NCBI RefSeq assembly: GCF_000701345.1
Contig: NZ_JNIJ01000005.1
Span: 62,001-126,000 of the forward strand
Length of the DNA stretch: 64,000 nt
Direction: 5' to 3'
DNA from: Bradyrhizobium sp. URHD0069
GTDB taxonomy: Bacteria > Pseudomonadota > Alphaproteobacteria > Rhizobiales > Xanthobacteraceae
Shown: positions 47,197 to 57,078 of the stretch, one piece after another
Numbering within the stretch: the first letter of the stretch is position 1
How the letters are laid out: each line of letters begins with the position of its first letter
Program-made: the position numbers and the translations under genes
Notes under the pieces: model-generated
Told to the model about the DNA's origin: nothing
Database searches by the model: none
The model's input: the letters and a program-made list of their open reading frames with translations, nothing else

Positions 47197-48327
47197 TTAA
47201 TCCGGCGGCAGCTGCGGCGAATTCTCCGGCAGCAGATGCTCCTTGAGAACGAGGGCCACGATCAAAAGCGGCGAGGCGAGAAAGCCGCCCATCGGTCCCC
47301 ACAGCCATGTCCAGAACGCCAATGCGATGAATACGGCCAGCGCGTTCAGCTCGAGCCGGCGACCGATGATGGCCGGTGTAACAAAATGACCTTCGAGAAA
47401 GGTGAGCCCGGCAAAAGCCAGCGGCGCGATCAGCCCAGCGCCGAGCGTGGAGAAGGCCATGATTCCGACCGCCGTCAAAATTATAAACATCGCGATCGGG
47501 CCGATGATGGGGAAGTAGTTCAAGATCACGGCCAGCGCGCCAAGGGCGGCCGGGTTGGGCATGCCGGCGACCGCGCAGATGATGCCGGTTGCCAGGCCGA
47601 CGGCGAGATTGATGGTCGTCACGGTAAGTAGGTAGCCGCCAAGATGGTCCTCGATTTCATTGAGGATCCGCAACGTTCGCAGTCGTGAGGCACGATCGCC
47701 GAACGCCAGGACCAATGCGCGGCGCAAATCACGCCAGCTCGCGATGAACAAGATCAGCGTTACAAAGAACAGCAGGAACTCGGTGAAGGTCGGCGACAAG
47801 AACTCGATGGTTGGCTGAACCCAATCGAATTTTGGCAGATGGAATGTCGTGATCGGATCCGATCCACCCAGCATGATCTGGACCTGCTGCCAGAGTGCGA
47901 GCGGCCGATCGAAGACGTGCAGTTTGTCCCTGAGCAGCGATCCCAACTCCGGCAGGCGCGTGCTCCATTCCATGAGTGGTGAAGAGATCAGGCCGACGAT
48001 GAACGTGGCGCCGGCGCCAACCCCGGAAACGATCAGAACCGCTGATACCGAGCGGGGAATTCGATGCTGCTCGAGAAAACCGGCGGCCGGCGACAGCATG
48101 GTGCCGATCACGAACGCCGCCACGACTGGCAGAAAGAATCCCTTCGCGACATAGAGAACGGCGAAAACGCAGATCAGGAGCAGTGCGACCAGTGCGAAGG
48201 CCACCAGCTCTGTGCGGCGGATGATCGGCGGTAATTCGGCTGTGCTGTCAGGCAACGAGGTGCCCGGTTCGCTGCGTGGGACACGTTCGTTGGGAAGGAC
48301 ACGCAATGAGCTCTCCTCCGCATGCAA
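47197..48327 (-). CDS. AI-2E family (PerM-type) membrane transporter
   Basis: A 376-residue protein with about eight helices. Family features are AVLYVAKGFFLPVVAAFVIG near 55-75, LGGYLLTVTTINLAVGLATG near 230, the NYFPIIGPIAMF segment near 270 and the C-terminal GPMGGFLASPLLIVALVLKEH. Members export small molecules or sodium, and one was linked to autoinducer-2; the substrate here is unknown. ATG 48327; an EcfG-like motif is 50 bases upstream, facing away from the L,D-transpeptidase promoter. Confidence 0.87.
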   Translation of the reverse strand: MHAEESSLRVLPNERVPRSEPGTSLPDSTAELPPIIRRTELVAFALVALLLICVFAVLYVAKGFFLPVVAAFVIGTMLSPAAGFLEQHRIPRSVSAVLIVSGVGAGATFIVGLISSPLMEWSTRLPELGSLLRDKLHVFDRPLALWQQVQIMLGGSDPITTFHLPKFDWVQPTIEFLSPTFTEFLLFFVTLILFIASWRDLRRALVLAFGDRASRLRTLRILNEIEDHLGGYLLTVTTINLAVGLATGIICAVAGMPNPAALGALAVILNYFPIIGPIAMFIILTAVGIMAFSTLGAGLIAPLAFAGLTFLEGHFVTPAIIGRRLELNALAVFIALAFWTWLWGPMGGFLASPLLIVALVLKEHLLPENSPQLPPD

Positions 48328-48376
48328 ACGGCCAAAGTGGTTTTAAGGCGTTGGCGAGCCGAAATCTGCCCCGCAC

Positions 48377-48401
48377 AACCTGCAGGCCTGCGAAAGGTTC
48401 C
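48377..48401 (-). promoter_or_regulatory. candidate EcfG promoter of the AI-2E transporter gene
   Basis: On the minus strand GGAAC (48401-48397), 16 bases, GGTT (48380-48377), 49 bases before the start. One mismatch in the -10. Confidence 0.58.
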
Positions 48402-48455
48402 ATCGCAGGTGAGGATTGCCCCGGGTTGACACGATTGGCCGCTGCTCAGTCGAGC

Positions 48456-48480
48456 GGAACTGCAAAGCCTCGGTCGCGTT
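48456..48480 (+). promoter_or_regulatory. EcfG promoter of the L,D-transpeptidase gene
   Basis: GGAAC (48456-48460), 16 bases, CGTT (48477-48480): perfect match, 47 bases before the ATG at 48528. Confidence 0.72.
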
Positions 48481-48527
48481 TGTTGTGTCAGAAGCATCAG
48501 CGTGATGCCCAATCAATGGGGCGATTC

Positions 48528-49388
48528 ATGACACAGCAATTCGCAGCCAATCGCATGGACCTGCCGCGCGCGACCAGCGCGCTGCTATTCGCTGGGGTTT
48601 TGTTACTTGCGCCGGCATTTCTCTCCAACGAGGCGAGCGCGCAGGTTCTCGGCTATGCAGCGGCATCCCAAAGCTCAATATCCCAAAGCTCAATTTCGTC
48701 AGGCTCATTTTCGTCAGGCTCAATTTCGTCAGGCAGCGCGCTCGCGCTTCCCGCGGGTGCGCTGACCGATGAGGCCGGTGGCAGCGGAAGCGCGGTCCCG
48801 GAGCGGCTGCGGCGCGCGATCGTTTCCTTTGATGCCCGCGAAGCGCCCGGCACCATCGTCATCGATACCGGCAACACCGCGCTCTATTACGTGCTCGGCC
48901 AAGGCCGGGCCATTCGTTACGGCGTCGGCGTTGGCCGCGAAGGCTTTACTTGGGCCGGCGTGCAGACCATCAGCCGGAAGGCAGAATGGCCGGATTGGTC
49001 TCCGCCGTCCCAAATGATCGCGCGCCAGCCCTATTTGCCGCGCTTCATGGCGGGCGGCCCCGGCAATCCGCTTGGGGCTCGTGCCATGTATCTCGGCTCC
49101 AGCCAATATCGCATTCATGGCACCAACGATCCCTCCACCATCGGAAAATTCGTGTCGAGCGGCTGTATCCGGATGACCAATGAAGACGTCGTCGACCTGT
49201 TCAGCCGCGCAAATGTCGGCACCAAGGTCGTGGTACTGCCGAAGAATGCGCCCCATCCGGAGGGCCAAGCGTTGGTAGCAAGGGGAACGACTACCGTTCG
49301 CCCGACGCCGGCACAGTCGCGTCCTGCGGTGACGACATTGTCCCCAGGTCGTCAGGCGATGAACGTTTCGACATCGTCCCTGTATTGA
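48528..49388 (+). CDS. L,D-transpeptidase (YkuD domain), exported
   Basis: A 286-residue periplasmic enzyme that makes 3-3 cross-links in murein or anchors outer-membrane proteins to it. The signal peptide ends about residue 33 (LSNEASAQ). Next comes a Ser/Gly linker built of 15-base DNA repeats (48661-48735: SQSSISQSSISSGSF). The YkuD domain (about 105-235) has His197 (YRIHGTNDP) and nucleophile Cys213 in SSGCIRMTNEDV. The end is Thr/Pro-rich. ATG 48528 follows GGGG by 6 bases; the upstream frame is non-coding. A perfect EcfG-type motif precedes it, and the DUF2865 gene follows after 7 bases. Confidence 0.92.
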   Translation: MTQQFAANRMDLPRATSALLFAGVLLLAPAFLSNEASAQVLGYAAASQSSISQSSISSGSFSSGSISSGSALALPAGALTDEAGGSGSAVPERLRRAIVSFDAREAPGTIVIDTGNTALYYVLGQGRAIRYGVGVGREGFTWAGVQTISRKAEWPDWSPPSQMIARQPYLPRFMAGGPGNPLGARAMYLGSSQYRIHGTNDPSTIGKFVSSGCIRMTNEDVVDLFSRANVGTKVVVLPKNAPHPEGQALVARGTTTVRPTPAQSRPAVTTLSPGRQAMNVSTSSLY

Positions 49389-49395
49389 GGCGAAC

Positions 49396-50049
49396 ATGGT
49401 CAGGAGATCACGCAGGCAGGTAGCGTTGGGCGCGACGGCGGCGGCGCTGTGCGCGCTGGCGCCGGCTCCCGCCGCGCAAGCCGAAGACTTTCTCTCTGCC
49501 TTGTTCAGCGCGTTCGGAGGTGGTCGGTGGCGTCCGCCTGCGATCCGGTCGCCGTTTGTGGGCGAGGGCGGTCCCTTCGCCCCACAAAACGAGGCACCTC
49601 CGCGTGCCGGCTATTTCGGCTCGCAGGCCTATTGCGTGCGTACCTGCGACGGACGCTATTTTCCGATCTCGTCGTCCGACAGCCAAAGCCGCGCAGCAGC
49701 CTGCAGCAGCTTCTGCCCGGCGAGCGAAACCAAAGTGGTCTATGGCAGCAGTATCGATCATGCCGCGACCGAGCACGGCCAGTCCTATTCCGAATTGCCG
49801 AATGCGTTTCGCTATCGCAACGAGCTGGTCGCGGGATGCACCTGCAACGGCAAGGACCAGGCCGGTCTGGCGCCGGTCAAGATCGAGAACGATCCGACAC
49901 TTCGCAAGGGTGACATCGTCGCCGGTGCCGACGGACTGATGGTTGCCGGCCGCAGCGCCGACAAGCGCGGTGCGTCGTTGAATTTCTCGCCCGTCTCGGA
50001 AAAGATCCGCGCGCGCTATCAGCGCGTGCCGGTAGTGGCGGCGGAGTGA
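49396..50049 (+). CDS. DUF2865 domain protein, exported
   Basis: A 217-residue protein with a twin-Arg-containing signal sequence (RRSRRQVALGATAAALCALAPAPAAQA). It carries the DUF2865 core, with AYCVRTCDGRYFPISS near 77-92, AACSSFCPASETKVVYGSSID near 100-120 and a further Cys pair in AGCTCNG near 148. Five to six Cys suggest disulfides in the periplasm. Function unknown. It begins 7 bases after the L,D-transpeptidase stop, so it shares that transcript and probably a cell-wall role. Confidence 0.85.
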   Translation: MVRRSRRQVALGATAAALCALAPAPAAQAEDFLSALFSAFGGGRWRPPAIRSPFVGEGGPFAPQNEAPPRAGYFGSQAYCVRTCDGRYFPISSSDSQSRAAACSSFCPASETKVVYGSSIDHAATEHGQSYSELPNAFRYRNELVAGCTCNGKDQAGLAPVKIENDPTLRKGDIVAGADGLMVAGRSADKRGASLNFSPVSEKIRARYQRVPVVAAE

Positions 50050-50190
50050 CAGGCCGCCGGACTAGCCAGCGGCTTAGGTCCCCGAGCGGAAATCTCCGCA
50101 AGCTGAAATTAGGCAGCGCGGATTTCCCCCAAAGACTACGGTGAGATAAAGTACTGATAACAGTGTAGTTTTTTGGAAGGTTCCCTGACA

Positions 50191-50215
50191 GGAACTTTTG
50201 ACCGGGCGGGCGGTT
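50191..50215 (+). promoter_or_regulatory. candidate EcfG promoter of the small membrane protein gene
   Basis: GGAAC (50191-50195), 16 bases, GGTT (50212-50215), 54 bases before the GTG at 50270. Confidence 0.58.
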
Positions 50216-50269
50216 CTAGTAGTGCGCGACAGGCCAAGAACGGGCGTCGCAAACAAGGGGGACGAGACC

Positions 50270-50431
50270 GTGTCCGCACTCATCGGTATTTTGATCACTT
50301 TTCTCGTTATTATTTTGGTTCTCTATCTCATCAACATGTTGCCGCTCGATGGTCGCGCCAAACAGATCGCGCGCGTCGTTGTCATCATCATCGGCATCGT
50401 TTCTTTGCTGAAGTATCTAGCGGTGTTCTAA
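50270..50431 (+). CDS. 53-residue Thivi_2564 family membrane protein
   Basis: GTG start after AAGGGGGAC. Two hydrophobic helices, SALIGILITFLVIILVLYLI and VVVIIIGIVSLLKYL, flank the turn NMLPLDGRAKQIARV, the pattern of the Thivi_2564 family of tiny membrane proteins. The function is not known. The EcfG-like motif and the terminator just downstream define a one-gene unit in the stress cluster. The frame is open 24 codons further up, without similarity. Confidence 0.75.
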   Translation: MSALIGILITFLVIILVLYLINMLPLDGRAKQIARVVVIIIGIVSLLKYLAVF

Positions 50432-50452
50432 GGCCGCTGCTGCAGGCCTGAC

Positions 50453-50485
50453 AAAAAAGCCCCGGGGCTCCGCCGGGGCTTTTTG
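50453..50485. terminator. bidirectional terminator between the small membrane protein gene and csbD
   Basis: AAAAAGCCCCGG...CCGGGGCTTTTT, a long perfect stem with A and T runs on both sides, serving both convergent genes. Confidence 0.85.
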
Positions 50486-50518
50486 CATTCTCCAAGACAC
50501 AAACTCCAAGACACGAAC

Positions 50519-50719
50519 TTATTTCAGCGACTTGAACCAGTCGTCGACGTCCTTGTGGATTTGATCCTTGGCGAAGCCATAGCGCTGCTGCAACTTGCCT
50601 TCGAGCTGGTCGCGGCGACCCTCGATCACATTGAGGTCGTCGTCGGTCAGTTCGCCCCATTTCTCCTTGGCTTTCCCCTTGAACTGCTTCCAGTTGCCTT
50701 CAACCCGGTTCCAATCCAT
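50519..50719 (-). CDS. CsbD family stress-response protein
   Basis: A 66-residue hydrophilic helical protein: MDWNRVEGNWKQFKGKAKEK, then GELTDDDLNVIEGRRDQLEG and a final DDWFKSLK. CsbD relatives are general-stress proteins (sigma-B dependent in Bacillus) of unknown molecular role. ATG 50719 has AGGAGGA 7 bases upstream; another ATG two codons earlier is too close to that site. A perfect EcfG-type motif precedes it. Confidence 0.92.
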   Translation of the reverse strand: MDWNRVEGNWKQFKGKAKEKWGELTDDDLNVIEGRRDQLEGKLQQRYGFAKDQIHKDVDDWFKSLK

Positions 50720-50750
50720 CGTCATTCCTCCTGAATCGACATGGACTTCT

Positions 50751-50775
50751 AACGGGCGGGGAATCCAAACGTTCC
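50751..50775 (-). promoter_or_regulatory. EcfG promoter of csbD
   Basis: On the minus strand GGAAC (50775-50771), 16 bases, CGTT (50754-50751): perfect match, 31 bases before the ATG at 50719. Confidence 0.72.
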
Positions 50776-50787
50776 CGCAAAGTGCGA

Positions 50788-50816
50788 TCAGCAAAAAGTG
50801 GGTACTGATTTTGCGA
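50788..50816. repeat. short copy of the dispersed GCAAAA..TTTTGC repeat
   Basis: GCAAAAAGTGGGTACTGATTTTGC nearly matches the sequence at 38573-38596 and has inverted ends GCAAAA/TTTTGC. Confidence 0.5.
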
Positions 50817-51064
50817 TAGGGCTCATCGGCGGCGCCGAACACCGCGGATTTCCGACCGGCATGGTTCATCAGCCTCCGTATTTATACGGGGCTCCAAAGA
50901 GCTCCAGGCTAATCGGTCAACAGCACTTGAGCTCTATCTGTGGGACGGATGAAGCGCGAAGACACACTGAAAGTTAACGTGAGTGGCGGATAGTCTTCTC
51001 TTGAAGAGATTCATTTTTGGCTCGGGCTTTGGCCGGAGCCGCAATTGTATTTGGGATAACGGCA

Positions 51065-52753
51065 ATGAAGCTTCGCTTATCGATCGCGCGCGCCATGGTG
51101 CTGTTCGGTCTTGTCACGGCGACCGGTTTGGGAGCGGTGGTTTTCACCGGCATTTACGCCCTCAGCGAACTCAAGGTGGGCGGGCCGCTCTACAACAAGA
51201 TCAAGCTCGGCAACGATCTTGTGGCCGACATCCTGCCTCCCCCGGAATACGTGATCGAATCGTACCTTGAAGCAACCCTTGCGTTGAATAATCCGGCTGA
51301 GCTTGCCACCCGTCGAGACCGTCTCGCTCGATTGAAAAAGGAGTTCGAGGAGCGCCACGAATTCTGGTTGAAATCGGACCTCGATGCCGCGATCAAGGCG
51401 AGGCTCGTTCAGGATTCGCATCGCGAGGTGCAGCGCTTTTGGGCCGCCATCGAGCAAGTGTTTCTGCCAGCCTTGGCCAAGGGCGATGCGGCCGCCGCTG
51501 CGAAGTCCTATTCCGAGATCACAGCCGCCTATCTGGCCCACCGTGCGCTAATCGATGAAATCGTTAAAAAAACCAATGACGATAATGCAGCAATTGAAGC
51601 CGGCGCTACCCAACGCGTAAGTACCTTCACGATCGTCCTGTGGGGCATCTCAGGCCTGGTTTTCCTGATCATTGGCGGCGGACTCTTCGGCGTCGGTTTG
51701 GGCGTGATTCAGCCGATGACCCGGATGACGGGCGTGATGGCGCGGCTAGCCGGTGGGAGAATGGACATCGAGATACCGTCCTTGAATCGGGCGGACGAAG
51801 TCGGCGCCATTGCCAGGGCCGTGCAGGTTTTCAGGGAAAATGCCTTGCGCGTTCAGGCGATGGAATCCGAGCAGGCAGGCCTGAAGCAAAAGGCTGAGGA
51901 GGATCGCAAGGCTGCGATGGGCTGCGTCGCCGATGGCTTCGAGCAAGCGATCGGAAAGATCGTTGAGGCTGTGTCGTCAGCATCCTCCGAAATCGAGCTC
52001 GCCGCGGCTAGCCTGACCAGGACGGCGGAAACAAATCATAGACTCACGGCCGCCGCCACATCCGCATCGGATCGCTCATCGGCGAGTGCGCACTCGGCCG
52101 CCGCCGCATCGGAGGAAATGGCTTGTTCGGTCACCGAAATCGGACGACAGGTGCAGCAATCGGAAAACATTAGCCACGCTGCCGTGCGTCAGGCGCAACA
52201 GACCAATGAGCGGATAGCCGAGCTATCGCAATCCGCCGGTCGCATCGGTGAAGTCGTGAAGCTGATTGCTGCTGTGGCCGAGCAAACCAACCTCCTTGCG
52301 CTGAATGCGACAATCGAGGCGGCGCGCGCCGGTGAGGCAGGCCGGGGCTTTGCGGTCGTCGCATCGGAGGTCAAGGAGCTTGCTGCCCAAACGGCCAAGG
52401 CCACCGAGGAGATTGGAGCGCAGATCACGCAGATGCAATCTGCCACGCAGCACTCAGTGTCCGCCATCAAATCAATCGGCGCGACGATCGGGCAGATCTC
52501 CGAGATTTCCACCGCCATCGCCGCGGCTGTCGAAGAGCAGAGTGCCGCGACACAGGAAATTGCCCGCAACGTCCAACAAGCCGCGCAGGGCACAACCGAG
52601 GTTGGCGGCTGCCTTGCAGACGTTAGTCTCGGGTCGGCAAACACCCAGGCGGCGGCGGAACAGGTCCACGGTTTCGCCCTCTCGCTGTCGCAGGAAGGCA
52701 GTTCGCTCAAACTCGAGGTGGAGAAGTTCCTGGCAACGGTGCGTGCGGCCTGA
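51065..52753 (+). CDS. methyl-accepting chemotaxis protein
   Basis: A 562-residue transducer. TM1 (about 10-32) is followed by a helical periplasmic sensor domain (about 33-185, four-helix-bundle-like), TM2 (about 190-218), HAMP (about 220-270, with RADEVGAIARAVQVFRENALRV) and the signalling domain. The tip reads VAEQTNLLALNATIEAARAG then GRGFAVVASEVKELA, the invariant CheA/CheW contact. There is no C-terminal methylation-enzyme pentapeptide. The ligand is unknown. ATG 51065 starts MKLRLSIARAM; a TTG at 51017 is unlikely. The 250 bases upstream hold only a short repeat. It converges on the malate synthase gene. Confidence 0.93.
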   Translation: MKLRLSIARAMVLFGLVTATGLGAVVFTGIYALSELKVGGPLYNKIKLGNDLVADILPPPEYVIESYLEATLALNNPAELATRRDRLARLKKEFEERHEFWLKSDLDAAIKARLVQDSHREVQRFWAAIEQVFLPALAKGDAAAAAKSYSEITAAYLAHRALIDEIVKKTNDDNAAIEAGATQRVSTFTIVLWGISGLVFLIIGGGLFGVGLGVIQPMTRMTGVMARLAGGRMDIEIPSLNRADEVGAIARAVQVFRENALRVQAMESEQAGLKQKAEEDRKAAMGCVADGFEQAIGKIVEAVSSASSEIELAAASLTRTAETNHRLTAAATSASDRSSASAHSAAAASEEMACSVTEIGRQVQQSENISHAAVRQAQQTNERIAELSQSAGRIGEVVKLIAAVAEQTNLLALNATIEAARAGEAGRGFAVVASEVKELAAQTAKATEEIGAQITQMQSATQHSVSAIKSIGATIGQISEISTAIAAAVEEQSAATQEIARNVQQAAQGTTEVGGCLADVSLGSANTQAAAEQVHGFALSLSQEGSSLKLEVEKFLATVRAA

Positions 52754-52789
52754 CGCCGGTCGCGTCGACCTGGAAACTGATTGGGCCGA

Positions 52790-54955
52790 TCAGATGTGGT
52801 TCGCCTTGGCTTCCCGGCGCCGCGCCGTCAGGATGAATTCGGTGTAGCCGTCCGGCTGCTCGCGTCCTTCGAAAATCAGGTCGCACGCCGCCTTGAACGC
52901 GACGCCGTCGAAACCGGGCGCCATCGGCCGGTACAGCGGATCGCCTTTGTTCTGGCCGTCCACCACCACCGCCATTCTCTTCAGTGATTCCATCACCTGC
53001 TCTCTGGTGACGACGCCCTGATGCAGCCAGTTCGCCAGATGCTGGCTTGAGATACGCAGGGTGGCGCGGTCTTCCATCAGGCCGACGTCATGGATGTCAG
53101 GCACCTTGGAGCAGCCGACCCCCTGATCGATCCAGCGCACGACATAACCGAGGATGCCCTGGCAATTGTTGTCGATTTCCTGCTTCACGTCGTCGGGTGC
53201 CCAGTTCGACTGCGATACCGGTATGGTGAGGATGTCCGAAAGTTTGGCGCGCGGGCCGCCCTTGGCCAGTTCCTGCTGGCGCGCCTGTACGTTGACCTGG
53301 TGATAATGCAGCGCGTGCAGCGTCGCGGCGGTCGGCGAAGGCACCCAGGCGGTGGTGGCGCCGGCCTGTGGGTGAGCGATCTTCTGCGCCAGCATGTCCG
53401 CCATCTTGTCGGGCGCGGCCCACATGCCCTTGCCGATCTGGGCGTGACCGGGCAGGCCGCAGATGAGGCCGACATCCACGTTCCAGTCTTCATAGGCCTT
53501 GATCCAGGGCTGGGACTTCATGTCGTTCTTGCGGATCATGGGACCCGCTTCCATCGAGGTATGAATCTCGTCGCCGGTACGGTCGAGGAAGCCGGTGTTG
53601 ATGAACATGATGCGCTTCAAGGCGTTCTGGATGCAGGCCTTGAGGTTGACCGTGGTACGGCGTTCCTCGTCCATGATGCCGACCTTCATGGTGTTCTCGG
53701 GCAGCGAAAATATTTTCTCGACCCGGTCGAATAGTTCGCAGGTCAGCGCCACTTCGTCGGGGCCATGCATCTTCGGCTTCACGATGTAAACCGAGCCGGT
53801 GCGGCTGTTGCGTGTTTTCGAAAACCCTTTGAGATCGTGGATCGCGAGCAGGCCGGCGACGGCGGCATCGAGGATGCCTTCCGGAATTTCAGCGCCGGCG
53901 GAGTCGAGCACCGCATCGGTGAACATGTGATGGCCGACATTGCGCATCAGCAAGAGACTGCGGCCATGCAGCTTTAGCTCTTTTCCGTCCGGCGCCTTGT
54001 AGACGCGATCGGGGTTGAGCGCGCGCGTGAGCGTCTTGCCGCCTTTTTCAAAATCGGCGGAAAGCGTTCCGTTCATCAGACCCAGCGTGTTGCGGTAGAT
54101 CAGCACCTTGTCTTCGGCATCGACCGCGGCGACGCTGTCTTCCATGTCGAGGATGGTGCTGACCGCCGATTCCAGAATCATATCGGCAACGCCGGCCGGA
54201 TCGTCCTTGCCGATCATGTGGCCGCGATCGATCTTGATCTCGATGTGCATGCCGTTGTTGATCAGCAAGATCGCGGAAGGTGCAGCCGGATCGCCCTGGT
54301 AGCCGGCGAACTGATCGGTGGATTTCAGCGCGGTGGCGTTGCCGCTCTTCAGGTTGACGGCAAGCTGGCCGGCGATGACGCTATAGGCGGTCACGTCGGT
54401 GTGACTTCCGGTCGCCAGCGGCACCGCGGAATCGAGAAAGGCTTTTGCCTTGGCGATGACCTTGGCGCCTCTCGCCTTGTTGAAGCCCTTGCCGCTCTCG
54501 CCGGCCGCGTGCGGTATCGCATCGGTGCCGTAGAACGCATCGTAAAGGCTGCCCCAGCGCGCGTTGGCGGCGTTCAGCGCGTAGCGCGCATTGGTGAGCG
54601 GCACGACCAGCTGCGGTCCGCAAATCTTGCCGATTTCCTCATCGACGTTCGCCGTCTCCACCTTTTGGGTGGGCGGCTCCGGCAGCAAATAGCCGATCTC
54701 CCTGAGAAACGCCGTGTACGCATTCACGTCGAACGGCTTGCCCTTGTTGGCGCGATGCCAGCCGTCGATTTTCGCCTGCAAGGCGTCGCGCACCGCGAGC
54801 AGCTCCCGGTTTTTCGGAGCAAGGTCGCGGACAATGGCAGACAGCCCCGTCCAGAACGCGTCGGGGGAAATTCCGGTTTTGGGCGTCGCTTCCTTGGCGA
54901 TGAAATCGAACAAAACAGGGGCGATCTTCAGTCCGTGGGCATCGATACGGTTCAT
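52790..54955 (-). CDS. glcB: malate synthase G
   Basis: A 721-residue cytosolic enzyme of the glyoxylate cycle that joins glyoxylate and acetyl-CoA into malate. Its length is that of the G isoform. Family segments include [19 protein letters not shown] near 275, the catalytic Arg region [19 protein letters not shown] near 340, [18 protein letters not shown] near 430 and the catalytic-Asp region [23 protein letters not shown] near 630. It starts [19 protein letters not shown]. It is transcribed alone and converges on the chemotaxis gene with 36 bases between stops. Confidence 0.97.
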   Translation of the reverse strand: MNRIDAHGLKIAPVLFDFIAKEATPKTGISPDAFWTGLSAIVRDLAPKNRELLAVRDALQAKIDGWHRANKGKPFDVNAYTAFLREIGYLLPEPPTQKVETANVDEEIGKICGPQLVVPLTNARYALNAANARWGSLYDAFYGTDAIPHAAGESGKGFNKARGAKVIAKAKAFLDSAVPLATGSHTDVTAYSVIAGQLAVNLKSGNATALKSTDQFAGYQGDPAAPSAILLINNGMHIEIKIDRGHMIGKDDPAGVADMILESAVSTILDMEDSVAAVDAEDKVLIYRNTLGLMNGTLSADFEKGGKTLTRALNPDRVYKAPDGKELKLHGRSLLLMRNVGHHMFTDAVLDSAGAEIPEGILDAAVAGLLAIHDLKGFSKTRNSRTGSVYIVKPKMHGPDEVALTCELFDRVEKIFSLPENTMKVGIMDEERRTTVNLKACIQNALKRIMFINTGFLDRTGDEIHTSMEAGPMIRKNDMKSQPWIKAYEDWNVDVGLICGLPGHAQIGKGMWAAPDKMADMLAQKIAHPQAGATTAWVPSPTAATLHALHYHQVNVQARQQELAKGGPRAKLSDILTIPVSQSNWAPDDVKQEIDNNCQGILGYVVRWIDQGVGCSKVPDIHDVGLMEDRATLRISSQHLANWLHQGVVTREQVMESLKRMAVVVDGQNKGDPLYRPMAPGFDGVAFKAACDLIFEGREQPDGYTEFILTARRREAKANHI

Positions 54956-55136
54956 GATGGGATTTCTCGCGACAAACGGCGGCTAGCGCGCTGTTTTCAG
55001 GGGGACAAACGGTAAAAGCGCCCTACGAAGGGTCACTATTTCAGGGCCCTTTTAGCGCCAAAGCCGGGGCTGTGAGAAGGCCTTTGGCGGGTCTGGATTG
55101 CCCGTAACCAGGGCTGCCGAAAACCTTTGACAGGGT

Positions 55137-57065
55137 TCAGATATTGGCGGCGAGGTCGACGATCTGGTCGAACAGAATCCCCGTCCGCACCAGCATCCGC
55201 TCGATCTCGTCGGTCGCGTCAGTGACCGAGCGCGTCGAGGTATCGATCGTCAACTCACTGTTCGTGGGCGGCTGGTAATCATTGCCGATCCCGGTGAAAG
55301 CCTGCAGCGCGCCGGCGCGCGCCTTGGCGTAATGGCCCTTGGGATCGCGGCTCTCGCAGACCTCGGCAGGCGTCGCGACATAGATTTCGCGGAACGTGGT
55401 GTCGGCGATGCGGCGTGCGGCGGCCCGATCTTCCGCCGACGGCGAGACCGCGGCGACGATTGCAATGTGCCCGTTGCGCGCGAGATGAACGGCGACTTCG
55501 GCCAGCCGGCGAATGTTCTCGGTGCGATCCTGCGCGACGAAACCGAGATCGCTGTTAAGGCCGGCGCGCAGCGTATCGCCGTCCAACAGAATCGGCGAAC
55601 CGCCATTGCTGAACAGCCGGCGTTCCAGCGCGCGCGCCAGCGTCGATTTTCCGGAGCCCGGCAGTCCCGTCAGCCAGAGCACCGCGCCATTGTGGAGATA
55701 ACGTGCGGAGTGCTCGTCCGGGCGCAGTGCGGATTCCACCGGTACGATGTCGACGGGAATAGCGCGTTGTCCGGCATCGACCGACAGCACCAAACCGCCG
55801 CCGGCAATGCGGCCCGCGACTTCGATCACCAGGCGTCCGGTGCGCGGATTGTCGGTGTAGGGATCGGCGGCGAGTGGATGCGCCAGCGAGATGTCGATCT
55901 CGCCCACGTGATTGCGCGCGATGGACTTGTTCTCCACGCTCGAGAGCTCGCCGGGATCGACCGCCTTTTCAATTGCGACCACGGTGGCACGGGTTTCCCG
56001 CGTGCCGAGCCGGACCAGGATAGAGGCCTCGGTCGCCAACGGCTTATCGTGCAGCCAGAAAATGCGCGCGCGAATTCGGCGCGTGTCGCGCGGGCTGGTT
56101 CCGACATGGGCGATGACATCGCCGCGTTCGATGAACAGTTCGCGGTCAAGCGTAATCCCGACCGATCGCCCGGCGCCCTGACGTTCCCCGACCGGCGTCA
56201 CCGGCCAACCCTCGACGCTGCGGATCTTCGCGATCTTGCCCGCGGGCATGATGACGATCTCGTCTCCGGCGGCAAGACTGCCGGACTCGATCCGTCCCGC
56301 TACAATGCGGTGGTCGTCAAATTTGTAGATCGCCTGCACCGGCAGCCGCAGCGCAAGCGCTTCCGGCGGCCGCGCGGGTTCAAGCGCGTCGAGCGCCTCG
56401 ACCACGGTGGGACCGCCATACCATCGGATGTTCGCCGTGTGCTCGGCAACGCCGTCGCCGTCGCGCGCCGAAATCGGGATCACCGCCGAGGGCGTGACGC
56501 CAAGGCCGATCAGATGCGCGGAAATCTCCTCACTGATCGCGCTAAATCGCGCCGCGCTGAAATCGACCCGGTCCATCTTGTTGACGACAACGGCAACCTG
56601 TCTGACGCCAAGAAGATGCAGCAGATAACCGTGGCGCCGCGTCTGGTCGCGCACGCCTTCCAGCGCATCGATGATCAGAAGCGCCCCGTCGGCCTGTGAG
56701 GCGCCGGTGATCATGTTGCGCAAAAATTCAGCATGGCCGGGCGCGTCGATCAACACCACGTCGCGCGATCCGGTGCGGAAGCGAATCTGCGTCGTGTCGA
56801 TGGTGATGCCCTGGTCCCGCTCGGTCTGCAGCGCGTCCAGGAGAAACGACCATTCGAACGGCATGCCGCGTCGGGCGCTGACCGCTTTGAGCATTTCGAG
56901 CTTGCCCTCGGGCAAACTGCCGGTTTCATGCAGCAGACGCCCGACCAGTGTGGACTTGCCGTGATCGACATGGCCGACGATGACGATGCGAACCTGCGGG
57001 CGTGTGGTGCCGTTGGGCGTCGCTGATACCGCGGTGGGGACGAACATGTTCATCTGATCACTCAA
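55137..57065 (-). CDS. cysNC: bifunctional sulfate adenylyltransferase subunit 1 / adenylylsulfate kinase
   Basis: A 642-residue fusion. The N-terminal GTPase (about 25-440; G1 GHVDHGKST at 31-39, [19 protein letters not shown]) with EF-Tu-like beta barrels drives APS formation by CysD. The C-terminal APS kinase (about 455-630) has a P-loop GLPGSGKST near 466 and makes PAPS. The rhizobial equivalent NodQ has the same layout. The gene follows cysD by 13 bases. An APS-type reductase is encoded nearby, so PAPS made here may go partly to sulfation. Confidence 0.95.
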   Translation of the reverse strand: MSDQMNMFVPTAVSATPNGTTRPQVRIVIVGHVDHGKSTLVGRLLHETGSLPEGKLEMLKAVSARRGMPFEWSFLLDALQTERDQGITIDTTQIRFRTGSRDVVLIDAPGHAEFLRNMITGASQADGALLIIDALEGVRDQTRRHGYLLHLLGVRQVAVVVNKMDRVDFSAARFSAISEEISAHLIGLGVTPSAVIPISARDGDGVAEHTANIRWYGGPTVVEALDALEPARPPEALALRLPVQAIYKFDDHRIVAGRIESGSLAAGDEIVIMPAGKIAKIRSVEGWPVTPVGERQGAGRSVGITLDRELFIERGDVIAHVGTSPRDTRRIRARIFWLHDKPLATEASILVRLGTRETRATVVAIEKAVDPGELSSVENKSIARNHVGEIDISLAHPLAADPYTDNPRTGRLVIEVAGRIAGGGLVLSVDAGQRAIPVDIVPVESALRPDEHSARYLHNGAVLWLTGLPGSGKSTLARALERRLFSNGGSPILLDGDTLRAGLNSDLGFVAQDRTENIRRLAEVAVHLARNGHIAIVAAVSPSAEDRAAARRIADTTFREIYVATPAEVCESRDPKGHYAKARAGALQAFTGIGNDYQPPTNSELTIDTSTRSVTDATDEIERMLVRTGILFDQIVDLAANI

Positions 57066-57078
57066 CCTCGATCTCGGG

